Assembly: GCA_036383895.1 (NCBI GenBank)
Contig: DASVNK010000022.1
Span: 49,397-113,396 of the forward strand
Length of the DNA: 64,000 bases
Direction: 5' to 3'
Source of the DNA: DASVNK01 sp036383895
GTDB lineage: Bacteria; Verrucomicrobiota; Verrucomicrobiia; Limisphaerales; SXQI01
Shown here in pieces: positions 26,005 to 34,893 of this stretch; positions within the stretch are counted from its first letter, which is position 1; each line of letters opens with the position of its first letter. A model generated the notes under the pieces. The model searched no databases. It had not been told where the DNA came from and saw only the letters and a list, made by a program, of their open reading frames with translations. The position numbers and the translations under genes were made by a program.

Positions 26005-27267
26005 TTGAAATGCCGGTTGCTGAATCCTGGAAATGATCCGATTTTGCCGAAGCGCCCGCTCCGCGTCGCTTGGTTCACCTATTTTCCAATCGAATGGCTC
26101 CCCGAACTTCCGCCTGAACTTCAGAAGTTGCCCAGGCTCCATCCCGCCACCTGGCAGCGCGTCCTCTGGGAAGAATTTAGGCACGACGAATCCTTGGAGT
26201 TGCACATCATCATCCTCCGAAGTCATTTTCCCGCGACCATTCGCTTTCGCCGCAACAACACCACCTTCCACTGCATCAAAACTCCCGGTGGCACTCGCGC
26301 TACAACTCTGTTTTGGACCGACACCTTCTACGTCTCGCGTGAGTTAAAGCAAATCCAACCCGACCTGGTGCACGCCTGGGGCAGTGAATTCGGCGGCGCA
26401 GCCATTGCGAGTAGATTGAACTGGCCGGCGCTCGTCACCATGCAGGGAATCCTCACTTGGTACGGCAGCGTCTTCCCGCTGAACCTCCACACGAAGCTCG
26501 CCCGCCTCGCGGAACCGCCCAGCCTTCGCAAAGCGCACGTTGTCACCTGCGAATCCAGCTTCGGCATGAACTATCTCGCCGAACGTTATCCGCATCTGAA
26601 GCTGTTGCAGGTCGAGCACGCTCCCCATCCCTCTTTCTCGCAAGTTGTTCGCCGGCCACAGAACGATCCCCTTCGCATTGTTTGCGTGGGAACATTCCTC
26701 TTTTGGAAAGGCGCGGATGTGGTCATTCAAGCTCTCGCCAGGCTGGAAACTAACAAGCCATTTGAACTTTTCTGGATCGGTGCGAAAGACGCAGCGCTGG
26801 AGGCCGACCTTCGTTCAAAAACACCCGAAGCGTTGTGGAAACGAATCACCTTTAAGCACAATCTTTCTCCGGCCGAGATCGCCGCCGAACTATCACAGGC
26901 CACCCTGTTCCTGCACGCAGCGCGTGCAGACAATAGTCCAAACTCAGTGAAGGAAGCCGTTGTCGCCGGCGTCCCCGTCATCGCCACCAACACCGGTGGC
27001 ATTCCCGACTACGTCATTCCAGGTAAGAACGGTTTTCTTTTCGCGAGCGGAAACGTGGATGACTGCGCCAGTAAGCTTCAGGACGCCATCGCTCACCCGA
27101 CCTTCAACAAGGGCTTGGTTGATCCAGCTACGCTCTCGGAAATGCGCGCCTATTTATCCGCCAGCACCATGGCCACAAAGTTCAAAGAAGCGTATTCCGC
27201 AGTGCTGAAAGACGATCCCCGATCAACTCACTCCTTGCGGGCGAGCAACGCGAACTCGACTACCTGA
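26005..27267 (+). CDS. GT4-family glycosyltransferase
   Basis: A retaining GT-B glycosyltransferase of about 407-420 residues. The nucleotide-sugar half has IVCVGTFLFWKGADVVIQAL and the family donor-site segment (SVKEAVVAGVPVIATNTGGIP, shortened in motif: E-A-x-x-x-G-x-P-V-I-A). The frame opens with TTG 26005; an in-frame TTG at 26044 directly before KRPLRVAWFTYFP may be the true start. It probably builds a cell-surface polysaccharide or glycolipid. Its 3' end overlaps the convergent methyltransferase by 40 bases. Confidence 0.88.
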   Translation: MKCRLLNPGNDPILPKRPLRVAWFTYFPIEWLPELPPELQKLPRLHPATWQRVLWEEFRHDESLELHIIILRSHFPATIRFRRNNTTFHCIKTPGGTRATTLFWTDTFYVSRELKQIQPDLVHAWGSEFGGAAIASRLNWPALVTMQGILTWYGSVFPLNLHTKLARLAEPPSLRKAHVVTCESSFGMNYLAERYPHLKLLQVEHAPHPSFSQVVRRPQNDPLRIVCVGTFLFWKGADVVIQALARLETNKPFELFWIGAKDAALEADLRSKTPEALWKRITFKHNLSPAEIAAELSQATLFLHAARADNSPNSVKEAVVAGVPVIATNTGGIPDYVIPGKNGFLFASGNVDDCASKLQDAIAHPTFNKGLVDPATLSEMRAYLSASTMATKFKEAYSAVLKDDPRSTHSLRASNANSTT

Positions 27268-28094
27268 ACATCTTCAAACGGCCGTTTCCTCGCCGCGGAA
27301 CGTAAGTTTGGCCAAAGACCGCGCAGGTAATTCTCATCCGCTTTGCGCGTCGGCGTGACCTTGGTGACCTTGAACCCTGCGCGTTTCACCGCCTCGACAT
27401 GCTCATCCACGAAACGCCGCGTGGCCCGGTGATACTTGGGATACATCAGCCGAAACAACCAATCCGGGTACGTCTGGAAATCCAGCGGCGGCATCGGGTC
27501 TTCGAACAACGCATGCCCGCCCAGGTCAATCTGGTGCAGCATCCATCCGCCGGGTGCAAGAACTCGGTGGCAATTCGTATAAAACGCGTGCAGGTCTTCG
27601 ACGTGCTCCATCACGGAGAATGAAAAAAGAAATTCGTGTTCTTCCCGTGGCTCGAACTTTTCCATGAAACAGGTGTAGTACGCCACGCGAGAACTATCCA
27701 GGTGCCAATCCCCGTTCCTTTGAACAATGCTCGGATCCACCGGCAACCCTTGCTTCTTTAGGGCGTTGAGTACCTCTACCTGCCTCTCATTCACCACCGG
27801 CGGCTCCACCTCCACAATGTTCACGTGCCTTGCGCCCTTGGAGAGCAGGCAACTCGCCCCCGCCAGGCAATCGCCAGCTCCCACCTCGCAAGCTGCTTTG
27901 CCCCGCAGATCCAACTCCTTCGGGCCATGTTCAACGATAGTTCGGACAATCCATCCGTGTCGCGCGATTACCTCCTCAAACGCGCACCCCAGCACAGGCG
28001 CCGCGGTGTGGCGCGGACGAAAGCCCAATGTTCTCCGAACCCTCCGCTTAAGAGCGTAGTAGACCGTTTGTGCGACGCGCTTTTTATGAAGCAT
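27228..28094 (-). CDS. SAM-dependent methyltransferase (class I)
   Basis: A 288-residue methyltransferase. Motif I is ACEVGAGDCLAGA (about 69-81), with the acidic residue of motif II in VNIVEVEPP. The post-motif FSFSVMEHVEDLHAFY and HRVLAPGGWMLHQIDLGG are typical of Methyltransf_11/23-like enzymes. Basic residues dominate the N-terminus. It overlaps the convergent glycosyltransferase, which suggests (but does not prove) a role in glycan or lipid methylation. Acceptor unknown. Confidence 0.85.
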   Translation of the reverse strand: MLHKKRVAQTVYYALKRRVRRTLGFRPRHTAAPVLGCAFEEVIARHGWIVRTIVEHGPKELDLRGKAACEVGAGDCLAGASCLLSKGARHVNIVEVEPPVVNERQVEVLNALKKQGLPVDPSIVQRNGDWHLDSSRVAYYTCFMEKFEPREEHEFLFSFSVMEHVEDLHAFYTNCHRVLAPGGWMLHQIDLGGHALFEDPMPPLDFQTYPDWLFRLMYPKYHRATRRFVDEHVEAVKRAGFKVTKVTPTRKADENYLRGLWPNLRSAARKRPFEDVQVVEFALLARKE

Positions 28095-28266
28095 TGGTCG
28101 GCATCTCTTAATTGATGGCTACCTTCGGAGACAAGGGAATTCCCCATCAGCTTCAGTAGCAAATTCACTCGCCACGCTCCCTTCTTCGACCGCCTGAGAA
28201 CATTCGATATTTGAAACCACCTCAGGCGTTTGCGCGTCTGCTGATGGAGATGGAGAAGGTTATCTC

Positions 28267-29244
28267 GTGAGTTTGCGAAGAATTGTTCTATTGGTTTGCT
28301 GCCTAACCAGCACTGGATTTGCCGCCGTCCAGGTTTCTGAAGAAGCAGTTTTTCACCGGATGTGTGATGCCTCCGCTGGGATTGCGCTGAGCACAAACAT
28401 TTTCGTCGCCGCTGACGATGAGAGCAACCAGTTGCGCACTTATTCCCGTGCTCATCCCGGTGTTCCGGTGAATCAACTCGAACTCGGCGCCTTCCTGCAG
28501 ATCGGCAAAGGCAAACCGGAAATCGACGCAGAAGGCGCGGCACAAGTTGGCGACATCGTTTACTGGATCACTTCCCACGGTCGCAATCGCCAGGGTGAGC
28601 TTCGCCCCAGCCGCCAGCGCTTCTTTGCCACGCGCATCAGCAACAAAGGTGAGCCACGCCTCGAAATCTCTGGTCGCCCTTACGCGAACCTCCTCCGCGA
28701 TCTTGTCGCTGACCCGCAATTCGAACAGTTTGATCTCGCCGACGCTGCCAGCAAAGCGCCCAAGAAAAAAGGCGCGCTCAACATCGAAGGTCTGGCCGCG
28801 CGCCCGGATGGCACTTTGTTGATCGCCTTCCGCAATCCAGTTCCGGACAAAAAGGCGCTGCTCATTCCGCTCTTAAATCCCGCCGAACTGGTGAAACCGG
28901 GCGGCGCCCGCGCGAAGTTTGGTCCCGCCATTCAGCTCGACCTCGACGGCAACGGCATTCGCGACATGGTCCAGCGCGATGGAAAGTTTTATATGATCGC
29001 TGGCGCACGCGACGGCGGCCACGACTTTCAGCTTTACCGCTGGAATGGCAACGCCGCGCCCGAGTTGCTCCACGAATGGAAAGCCCGTTCCTTCAATCCC
29101 GAAGCGATCCTCAGCGTCCCTGGACGGCCGAATGAATTCATCATCCTCAGCGACGATGGAAGCCTCAAACAAGGCGGCACGGAATGTAAAGACCTGCCCG
29201 AAGCTGCGCGCCGATTCAGAAGCGTCTTACTGAGAATCGAGTGA
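28267..29244 (+). CDS. Exported DUF3616-domain protein
   Basis: A 325-residue protein starting at a non-ATG (GTG) codon, with a signal peptide (IVLLVCCLTSTGFA). The mature part has a DUF3616 layout: DASAGIALSTNIFVAADDES near the start, GDIVYWITSHGRNRQGE in the middle, NIEGLAARPDGTLLIAFRNP and a final LSDDGS strand. DUF3616 proteins look like small beta-propellers of unknown function. It is preceded by a 170-bp gap after the divergent methyltransferase and stands alone. Confidence 0.82.
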   Translation: MSLRRIVLLVCCLTSTGFAAVQVSEEAVFHRMCDASAGIALSTNIFVAADDESNQLRTYSRAHPGVPVNQLELGAFLQIGKGKPEIDAEGAAQVGDIVYWITSHGRNRQGELRPSRQRFFATRISNKGEPRLEISGRPYANLLRDLVADPQFEQFDLADAASKAPKKKGALNIEGLAARPDGTLLIAFRNPVPDKKALLIPLLNPAELVKPGGARAKFGPAIQLDLDGNGIRDMVQRDGKFYMIAGARDGGHDFQLYRWNGNAAPELLHEWKARSFNPEAILSVPGRPNEFIILSDDGSLKQGGTECKDLPEAARRFRSVLLRIE

Positions 29245-29268
29245 AGTCGGCGCGAACACCACGCGAGC

Positions 29269-30012
29269 TCACAACTCCCCATTCGTCGCAAAAATGTTGA
29301 ACTTGTTGCTCCGCAAATCGAGATACTTCCATGCCTCAGCATGCCCGTCCGCAAACACAATCGTCGCCTTCACATTGTGCCGGCAGGCCGGTTGCTTCGC
29401 GTAACTATATATGTTCCATCCTTGGGCTTTGTCCGGCGGAAACGTCACGATCTCGGTATTGTATGCCGCTGGTGGGCGATTCGGGTTTGGATTTGAAACT
29501 TTTGGTATTCCGGTGTCGCCCATCAACCAGATCTGGGTTGGCCGTTGAATATCCGTGGTCTTTCGGCTTCCCAAACGCCGGACCCCTCCAGGCTGTTCAA
29601 ATCCGTAGCGGATAATCGTGCTTTCAACCGGACCGTACCCTTCCCATCTCGCGCCGAATACAGTCAGGATGTCTTTCTCCTTTACCGCGGGGCATCGCCA
29701 AACGTTGTTCGAAACCGTGTTCGCCGTCAGATACTTCCCCTGTGAAAGCAATTGCCACCACCACAAACCGCCCGGCTCCACGTTACTGCCCGCCCAGGCT
29801 TTCGTATAAAGGTCCGGGTAATGCTGGTTAAAATCATCCGCGTAGGTGTGGAATGCCAGCCCCAGTTGCCTGCAATTATTCAGGCACTTCATCGTGAGTG
29901 CCTTCGTTTTGGCTCGTGAAAGCGCCGGTAGAAGCAGGCTCGCCAAAATCGCGATGATCGCAATGACCACAAGCAGTTCGATCAACGTAAAACCGCGCTG
30001 TCTGGAGGTCAT
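29269..30012 (-). CDS. Pseudopilin-like protein with prepilin N-terminal cleavage motif (DUF1559-like)
   Basis: A 247-residue protein with the type IV prepilin signature RGFTLIELLVVIAIIAIL and Glu+5. A helix with LLPALSRAKTKA and a C-terminal H-x9-DG-like segment (ADGHAEAWKYLDL) follow. This architecture is massively expanded in Verrucomicrobiota and Planctomycetota. The N-terminal peptide should be cut by prepilin peptidase and the protein assembled by a type II secretion or pilus-like machine. Two related genes lie at 40970-41764 and 58446-58844. No secretion machinery is nearby. Confidence 0.9.
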   Translation of the reverse strand: MTSRQRGFTLIELLVVIAIIAILASLLLPALSRAKTKALTMKCLNNCRQLGLAFHTYADDFNQHYPDLYTKAWAGSNVEPGGLWWWQLLSQGKYLTANTVSNNVWRCPAVKEKDILTVFGARWEGYGPVESTIIRYGFEQPGGVRRLGSRKTTDIQRPTQIWLMGDTGIPKVSNPNPNRPPAAYNTEIVTFPPDKAQGWNIYSYAKQPACRHNVKATIVFADGHAEAWKYLDLRSNKFNIFATNGEL

Positions 30013-30147
30013 GCCGCTATAAAAATGTATTTGCGATGGCTAGTCAATGCAGCGCAGGCGCTCCCACTTTCCGTTTAATGGCGTTACGCCGCTTGCTTGC
30101 GAGGCCTGTTGAACACTAAGGTAGCCGAGAAACCGATCACTAAACTC

Positions 30148-31875
30148 ATGTTCCGCCGCACCATTATAGCCGCCTTTTTCGCCCCCGTTTTGATATTGCA
30201 CGCGCTCGCAGCGGACGCTCCCAAAGAAGTACCCGACTTCGCGCTGCTCGACACACGTGGCCGCTACTACCAACTCAAGCGAAACGACGCTCAGGTTGTC
30301 GTCCTCTTCTTCACCGCAAACGGCTGTCCAGTCGCCCGCCAAAGCATCTCCCGCCTCAAGCAGATTCAGGAGGATTTTGCCGAACGCGGCGCTCGCGTTT
30401 GGATGATCAATTCAAACACCGCTGATGACCGCGCCAGCATCCGCAAGGAAGCGGAAGAGTTTAACCTCGGTTTCTTACCGGTCCTGATCGATGAAACTCA
30501 GGGCGTAGCCGCGATGCTCGGCGTCCAACGCACCGGAACCGCCATCTGCATCGAAACCAAAAACTTCAGCGTCATCTATCAAGGCGCGATCGACGATCAG
30601 ATGGTTGAAGGCACACAAAAGCCCGCACCCACCCAGCAGTATCTCCGCGATGCTCTTTCCCAACACTTCGCCGGCCAGCCCGTAGCGAACGCTCGCACCA
30701 CCGCGCGCGGTTGCCTCATCACCTTTAGCAAAGACCAAATCTCCTACTCAAAGCAAGTGGCGCCGATTCTCGCCCAGAAGTGTTTCAATTGCCACAGCTC
30801 CGGCAACATCGGCCCGATAAAATTCGAGAACTACAAAAAAGTTCACGGCGTCGCCGACATGATCCAGGAAGTGGTTCTCTCCCGGCGTATGCCGCCATGG
30901 CATGCCGATCGCCATTACGGCGCCTTCGTGAACGACTCCTCGCTCACCCTCGACGAATCGCGCACTCTTCTCCGCTGGATCGAGCAAGGCGCAAAAAAAG
31001 ATGATGGCGAAGACACGCTCAGCACCGCCACGCCGCCTTCCACCGATTGGGCCCTCGGCAAGCCGGATGCAATCATCAGCCTGCCCGCCGTCGAAAAAGT
31101 GCCCGCCACCGGCGTCCTCGATTACCGTCACATCAAAGTCAAAGCGCCCTTCGAGGAAGATGTGTGGATCAAAGGCGTTGTCGCCAAGCCAGGCAACACG
31201 CGCGTCGTTCACCACATCATCGTCCGCGTTCGTGCACCCGGCCAGAAGGGCGACAATCCAGACGACGCTTTCTTGATTGGTTGGGCGCCCGGCTCACCGG
31301 AAATCTTTTTCCCTGAAGGCACCGGCAAGTTCATTAAGAAAGGTTCAATCCTCGATTTCGAGATGCACTACACCACCTCCGGCCGCGATGAGGAGGACCA
31401 ATCCAGCATTGGCGTTTACCTCCACAAGGAAAAACCAGCGATGCAGTTCAAGACCCATGCCGCCTATAACACCGATTTCGAAATCCCACCAAACGTCAGC
31501 TCTCACGCAGCCATGGGCAAATACGTGTTCGAGAAAGACAGCTACCTCTTCGAAATGTCGCCGCACATGCACCTGCGGGGTGCGTCTTTCAAATTTGAAG
31601 CGCTTTATCCGAATGGAAAGCGCGAGACACTCCTCTCCGTTCCCAATTACGATTTCAAATGGCAGCACACCTATTCCCTAAAACAACCCAAGCGCATGCC
31701 CAAAGGCACTTGGATCATTTGCACCGGCACTTTCGATAATTCGTCACGCAACCCAGCCAACCCGAACCCGAATATTCCGGTTTACTGGGGCGACCAATCC
31801 TTCAACGAAATGTTCATCGGCTTTATGGGCGTCGCCGCCATTCCGAAGGACGACAAATCCGTCGCCGCACGTTAA
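30148..31875 (+). CDS. Exported redoxin - cytochrome c - copper monooxygenase-like fusion
   Basis: The ATG at 30148 starts a signal peptide (TIIAAFFAPVLILHALAAD). The 575-residue product has three parts. First comes an AhpC/TSA-like redoxin fold (about 28-165; LFFTANGCPVARQS). A cytochrome c-type heme site CFNCH follows (near 212). The large C-terminal region (about 300-560) carries the paired metal ligands of PHM/DBH-type copper monooxygenases: VVHHIIVRV and, later, SPHMHLRGASFKF. Similar three-part proteins are common in Planctomycetota, Verrucomicrobiota and Acidobacteriota. The combination suggests periplasmic oxidation fed by a heme and thiol electron path; substrate unknown. An SDR gene starts 2 bp later. 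Confidence 0.88.
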   Translation: MFRRTIIAAFFAPVLILHALAADAPKEVPDFALLDTRGRYYQLKRNDAQVVVLFFTANGCPVARQSISRLKQIQEDFAERGARVWMINSNTADDRASIRKEAEEFNLGFLPVLIDETQGVAAMLGVQRTGTAICIETKNFSVIYQGAIDDQMVEGTQKPAPTQQYLRDALSQHFAGQPVANARTTARGCLITFSKDQISYSKQVAPILAQKCFNCHSSGNIGPIKFENYKKVHGVADMIQEVVLSRRMPPWHADRHYGAFVNDSSLTLDESRTLLRWIEQGAKKDDGEDTLSTATPPSTDWALGKPDAIISLPAVEKVPATGVLDYRHIKVKAPFEEDVWIKGVVAKPGNTRVVHHIIVRVRAPGQKGDNPDDAFLIGWAPGSPEIFFPEGTGKFIKKGSILDFEMHYTTSGRDEEDQSSIGVYLHKEKPAMQFKTHAAYNTDFEIPPNVSSHAAMGKYVFEKDSYLFEMSPHMHLRGASFKFEALYPNGKRETLLSVPNYDFKWQHTYSLKQPKRMPKGTWIICTGTFDNSSRNPANPNPNIPVYWGDQSFNEMFIGFMGVAAIPKDDKSVAAR

Positions 31876-31876
31876 C

Positions 31877-32626
31877 ATGCAACTCACCGGAAAAGTCGCC
31901 TTAGTCACGGGCGGCACACGCGGCATCGGCGCCGCCACCGCGCTCGCGTTCGCCAAAGCCGGTGCGGATGTGGCGATTACTGGCCGCCGTATCGACGAAG
32001 AAGCGCAGCGAATTCACGCAGCCATTCAGGCGCTCGGCCGTCGTTGCGAACTCATTCGAGCTGATCACGCCATCCCCGCCGATAACACCCGTACCGTCAC
32101 TGAAACCGAATCAAAGCTCGGCGCGATCGACGTGCTCGTGCATTCGGCGGGAGGACCCATTAACGGCGGCTTACTCGATCTCTCCCCGGAAGATTGGCAA
32201 CGCGCCTTCGATGTCCACATTCACGCGATTTTCCACCTCAGCCGCGCCGTCATCCCGAAAATGCGCGAGAAGCGCGAAGGAGCAATCGTCCTGGTCGGCT
32301 CAACCGCTGGCATTCGCGGCATCATTACGAACGTCGCCTATCAAGTTGTCAAAGGCGCAATCCCGCAATTCACCCGCGCGCTCGCCCGCGAATTCGCCAA
32401 CGACAATATCCGCGTCAACTGTGTTGCTCCCGGCGTGATCCGCACCGACTTCCACGCGACCATGAGCGCAGAGCAAAAACGCCTCAATCTCGAGCAACGC
32501 ATTCCTCTCCATAGAGAAGGCACTCCAGAGCAAGTTGCCGAAGTCATCCTGATGCTCGCCTCGAACGATTACATCACCGGCGAAACAATGGTGATCGACG
32601 GTGGCCTCACGATGCGCATCGCTTAA
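31877..32626 (+). CDS. Short-chain dehydrogenase/reductase
   Basis: A 249-residue classical SDR. The cofactor motif TGGTRGIGAA is near the N-terminus, followed by NAG-equivalent HSAGG, catalytic Ser in VGSTAG, and YQVVK (Y-x3-K). The C-terminus FVIDGG-like (VIDGGLTMRIA) is typical of FabG-like reductases. An Arg in GRRID suggests NADPH preference. The ATG follows the monooxygenase stop by one base, so the two are co-transcribed; it may act on the product of that enzyme, which is inference. Confidence 0.92.
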   Translation: MQLTGKVALVTGGTRGIGAATALAFAKAGADVAITGRRIDEEAQRIHAAIQALGRRCELIRADHAIPADNTRTVTETESKLGAIDVLVHSAGGPINGGLLDLSPEDWQRAFDVHIHAIFHLSRAVIPKMREKREGAIVLVGSTAGIRGIITNVAYQVVKGAIPQFTRALAREFANDNIRVNCVAPGVIRTDFHATMSAEQKRLNLEQRIPLHREGTPEQVAEVILMLASNDYITGETMVIDGGLTMRIA

Positions 32627-32630
32627 CGGT

Positions 32631-32661
32631 ACAAAGAAAAACGCCGGAGTTCCTCCGGCGT
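32631..32661 (-). terminator. Intrinsic terminator of the exbB-guaB3 operon
   Basis: The stem CGCCGGAG/CTCCGGCG (32642-32649/32653-32660) has a 3-base loop. On the minus strand it is followed by a T-rich run (TTTTTCTTTG). It lies 31 bp beyond the guaB3 stop. Confidence 0.8.
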
Positions 32662-32691
32662 CTGCAAAAACTAAGTTGATCGTAATAGATT

Positions 32692-33870
32692 TTACCGCGT
32701 TCCCATCCCCACGCTCTGCACTGTCTGGAACAACTTCCCTTCCGTCTTAATGCTCGGCGCGATGATAATCTCGGTCTCCTGAAACTCGCGGATGTTCTTC
32801 GCGCCCACGTTGCCCATGCAAGTCGTGATCGCACCGACCAAATTCTGCGAACCATCATCCACTGTGGCAGGACCGAACAAAATCTGCTTCAACGAACCAC
32901 TCAGTCCCACCCGAATGCGCGTGCCGCGCGGCAGATTCGCGTGTGGCGTCGCCATACCCCAATGGAATCCCTGTCCAGGCGATTCCTCAGAGCGCGCAAA
33001 TGCACTTCCAACCATCACCGCATCCGAACCGCAAGCTAGCGCTTTGCAAACGTCGCCGCCCTTGCTCATCCCACCGTCGGTGATGATCGGCACGTAACGG
33101 CCACTCTGCTTGAAATAGTAATCGCGTGCCGCGGCGCAATCCGCCGTCGCCGTCACCTGCGGAACACCGAGCCCCAATACCCCTCGGCTCGTGCAAGCCG
33201 CACCCGGCCCCACTCCGATCAACACACCCGCCACCCCGCACTGCATCAGTTCCAGCGTCACGTTGTAAGTCACCGCGTTCCCGATGATCACCGGGATCTT
33301 CATCTTCTTGCAGAAATCCGCCAGTTCCAGCGTTTTGTATTGCGATGAAATATGGCGAACAGTCGATACCGTCGATTGCACGATGAACAAATCCGCGCCC
33401 GCTTCCTGCGCAATCGCCGCGAACTGCTCCGCTTTCTGCGGAATCGAACTCACCGCCGCCAGCACCCCGGACTGCTTAATTTCCTTGATCCGCCGCGCGA
33501 TCAACTCTTCCTTGATCGGCTCGGTGTAAATCTGCTGCAGGATTCCGGTGACCTCTTCCTTGCTCGCGGTCAGGATCTTCTTCAGCGCTTCGCCAGGATT
33601 GTGATAGCGCGTCTGGATGCCCTCCAAATTAATCACCCCCAGGCCGCCCAGCTTTCCCATCTCCACGCAGAACGGCACATCCGTCACGCCGTCCATCGCG
33701 CTCGCCATGATCGGAATCTTCAGGGTGATCGCGCTGCCGTCAGGGCGGGGGATCGAGAAGCTCGTATCCACTTCCAACGGGTTGATCGTCACCTCGCCCG
33801 GCACGAGCGCGATCTCATCGAACCCATAGGTGACACGTGCTTTTCGATTGCGGCCAATCCACATTCCCAT
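32692..33870 (-). CDS. guaB3: GuaB3-type IMP dehydrogenase family protein
   Basis: The start at 33870 is supported by AAGAAGAG (33887-33880) nine bases upstream; the open frame to 34077 is not coding. The 392-residue TIM barrel has the catalytic loop GPGAACTSRGVLGLG with the active Cys and the flap glycine-rich DGGMSKGGD. There are no CBS domains, which with the length marks GuaB3 rather than GuaB. Cyanobacterial GuaB3 has been reported to act as a GMP reductase, so IMP dehydrogenase activity should not be assumed. It is the last gene of the exbB-exbD-tonB-zinc-ribbon operon. Confidence 0.9.
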   Translation of the reverse strand: MGMWIGRNRKARVTYGFDEIALVPGEVTINPLEVDTSFSIPRPDGSAITLKIPIMASAMDGVTDVPFCVEMGKLGGLGVINLEGIQTRYHNPGEALKKILTASKEEVTGILQQIYTEPIKEELIARRIKEIKQSGVLAAVSSIPQKAEQFAAIAQEAGADLFIVQSTVSTVRHISSQYKTLELADFCKKMKIPVIIGNAVTYNVTLELMQCGVAGVLIGVGPGAACTSRGVLGLGVPQVTATADCAAARDYYFKQSGRYVPIITDGGMSKGGDVCKALACGSDAVMVGSAFARSEESPGQGFHWGMATPHANLPRGTRIRVGLSGSLKQILFGPATVDDGSQNLVGAITTCMGNVGAKNIREFQETEIIIAPSIKTEGKLFQTVQSVGMGTR

Positions 33871-33895
33871 AGTTACAGTCTCTTCTTTAGCAGGG

Positions 33896-34171
33896 TTAAA
33901 AATTAAATACCTCGTTCGTCTTTCCGCATTGGGGACAGCGCGAGCGATCCACGTCGGCGTCATCCGTATAAACGAAGGAACAATCTTCGCAACGGAAAAT
34001 GTGGTCTTCGCTCGGCACCGGCTCGAATCGTTTACGACGAAGCTCGTAATATACGACCACGCATGAAAGCGCCGCAAGCAAAGTTGCCACGTAGAGGAAA
34101 ATGACCTGGTCCGGTGACACGATCTTCAGCGCTTCACGTTGTTCGTGTCGCTCAAGTGTAGCGTATGCCAC
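33896..34171 (-). CDS. Small membrane protein with C-terminal zinc ribbon
   Basis: One membrane helix (VIFLYVATLLAALSCVVVYYE) is followed by a cytoplasmic CEDC...CPQCG zinc ribbon. From ATG 34171 it has 91 residues but overlaps the tonB-like gene by 46 bases. A GTG at 34120, six bases past that gene's stop, would give 74 residues starting just before the membrane helix. Both are possible; the second is more natural. Function unknown; a hydrophobic anchor plus zinc ribbon is a frequent small-protein theme in this phylum. Confidence 0.72.
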   Translation of the reverse strand: MAYATLERHEQREALKIVSPDQVIFLYVATLLAALSCVVVYYELRRKRFEPVPSEDHIFRCEDCSFVYTDDADVDRSRCPQCGKTNEVFNF

Positions 34172-34881
34172 CGAAAGATCAATTTTCCCACTTCAGGAAC
34201 GTTTTCCCTCGATTTAGCAGGCAAAAACCGCGCTCGTTTCGCCAACGCCAGACCCTCCTGGTCCACCCGCGCCGAACCACAATTCTCCAAAATTCGCGCT
34301 GAAATCACCAGCCCGTCCCGTCCAACGATCGCCTCAACGATCGTCTCGTTCAAAATATCCGAATGAAATTGCACCGGCAAGGGCAGGGGAGTGGCTAATC
34401 CGCGACCGGAAAATCCCGACAACTCCAGTTCCGATTGACGCTTCGTTTCTTCTCGCGGAGATACTTCCTGCGGCAACACCGCCGTGGCCCGCCGTTGCCG
34501 CGCAAACGCAAACTCCGGCAACCGCTCTTCTGCCCCCTTTATCTTTCTCGCCTCCGCCAGCTGTAAAAATGCCGGCGCGATTCGGCTCTTCGGCTCCGGC
34601 ACCTCCCATTCCGGCTTCCGCAACCAGGCCTCGCCCGAAAAACCGTTACCGCTCGCCGCCGCAAACAAAAAAGGATTCTCCAATTCCAGCCACTCGCGAT
34701 TCACCTTTCCCGCTGCCGGCGCAAACGCCACCTTCGGTTCAGCCGGATACACCACCCGCTCCGCCAGTCGTTTCTGCGAACCCCAAATCATCAACCCCAC
34801 TTGCAGCACGAACACAAATGCGATCACTGCAATCCACTTGCCGCGCTTCCACCGGACTAAATCTTTTTCAATCTCCAGCAC
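34126..34881 (-). CDS. TonB-like energy transducer
   Basis: A 251-residue protein with an N-terminal membrane anchor (WIAVIAFVFVLQVGLMIWG, about 15-33). A Pro/Arg/Glu-rich periplasmic middle follows, then a short TonB C-terminal-like domain (IVEAIVGRDGLVISARILEN, then GLALAKRARFLP). Together with the exbD- and exbB-like genes just upstream it would couple the proton motive force to outer-membrane transporters. Only the last part resembles TonB, so the symbol is not given. Twelve bases separate it from exbD. Confidence 0.78.
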   Translation of the reverse strand: MLEIEKDLVRWKRGKWIAVIAFVFVLQVGLMIWGSQKRLAERVVYPAEPKVAFAPAAGKVNREWLELENPFLFAAASGNGFSGEAWLRKPEWEVPEPKSRIAPAFLQLAEARKIKGAEERLPEFAFARQRRATAVLPQEVSPREETKRQSELELSGFSGRGLATPLPLPVQFHSDILNETIVEAIVGRDGLVISARILENCGSARVDQEGLALAKRARFLPAKSRENVPEVGKLIFRWHTLHLSDTNNVKR

Positions 34882-34893
34882 TGCTCAACGTCG

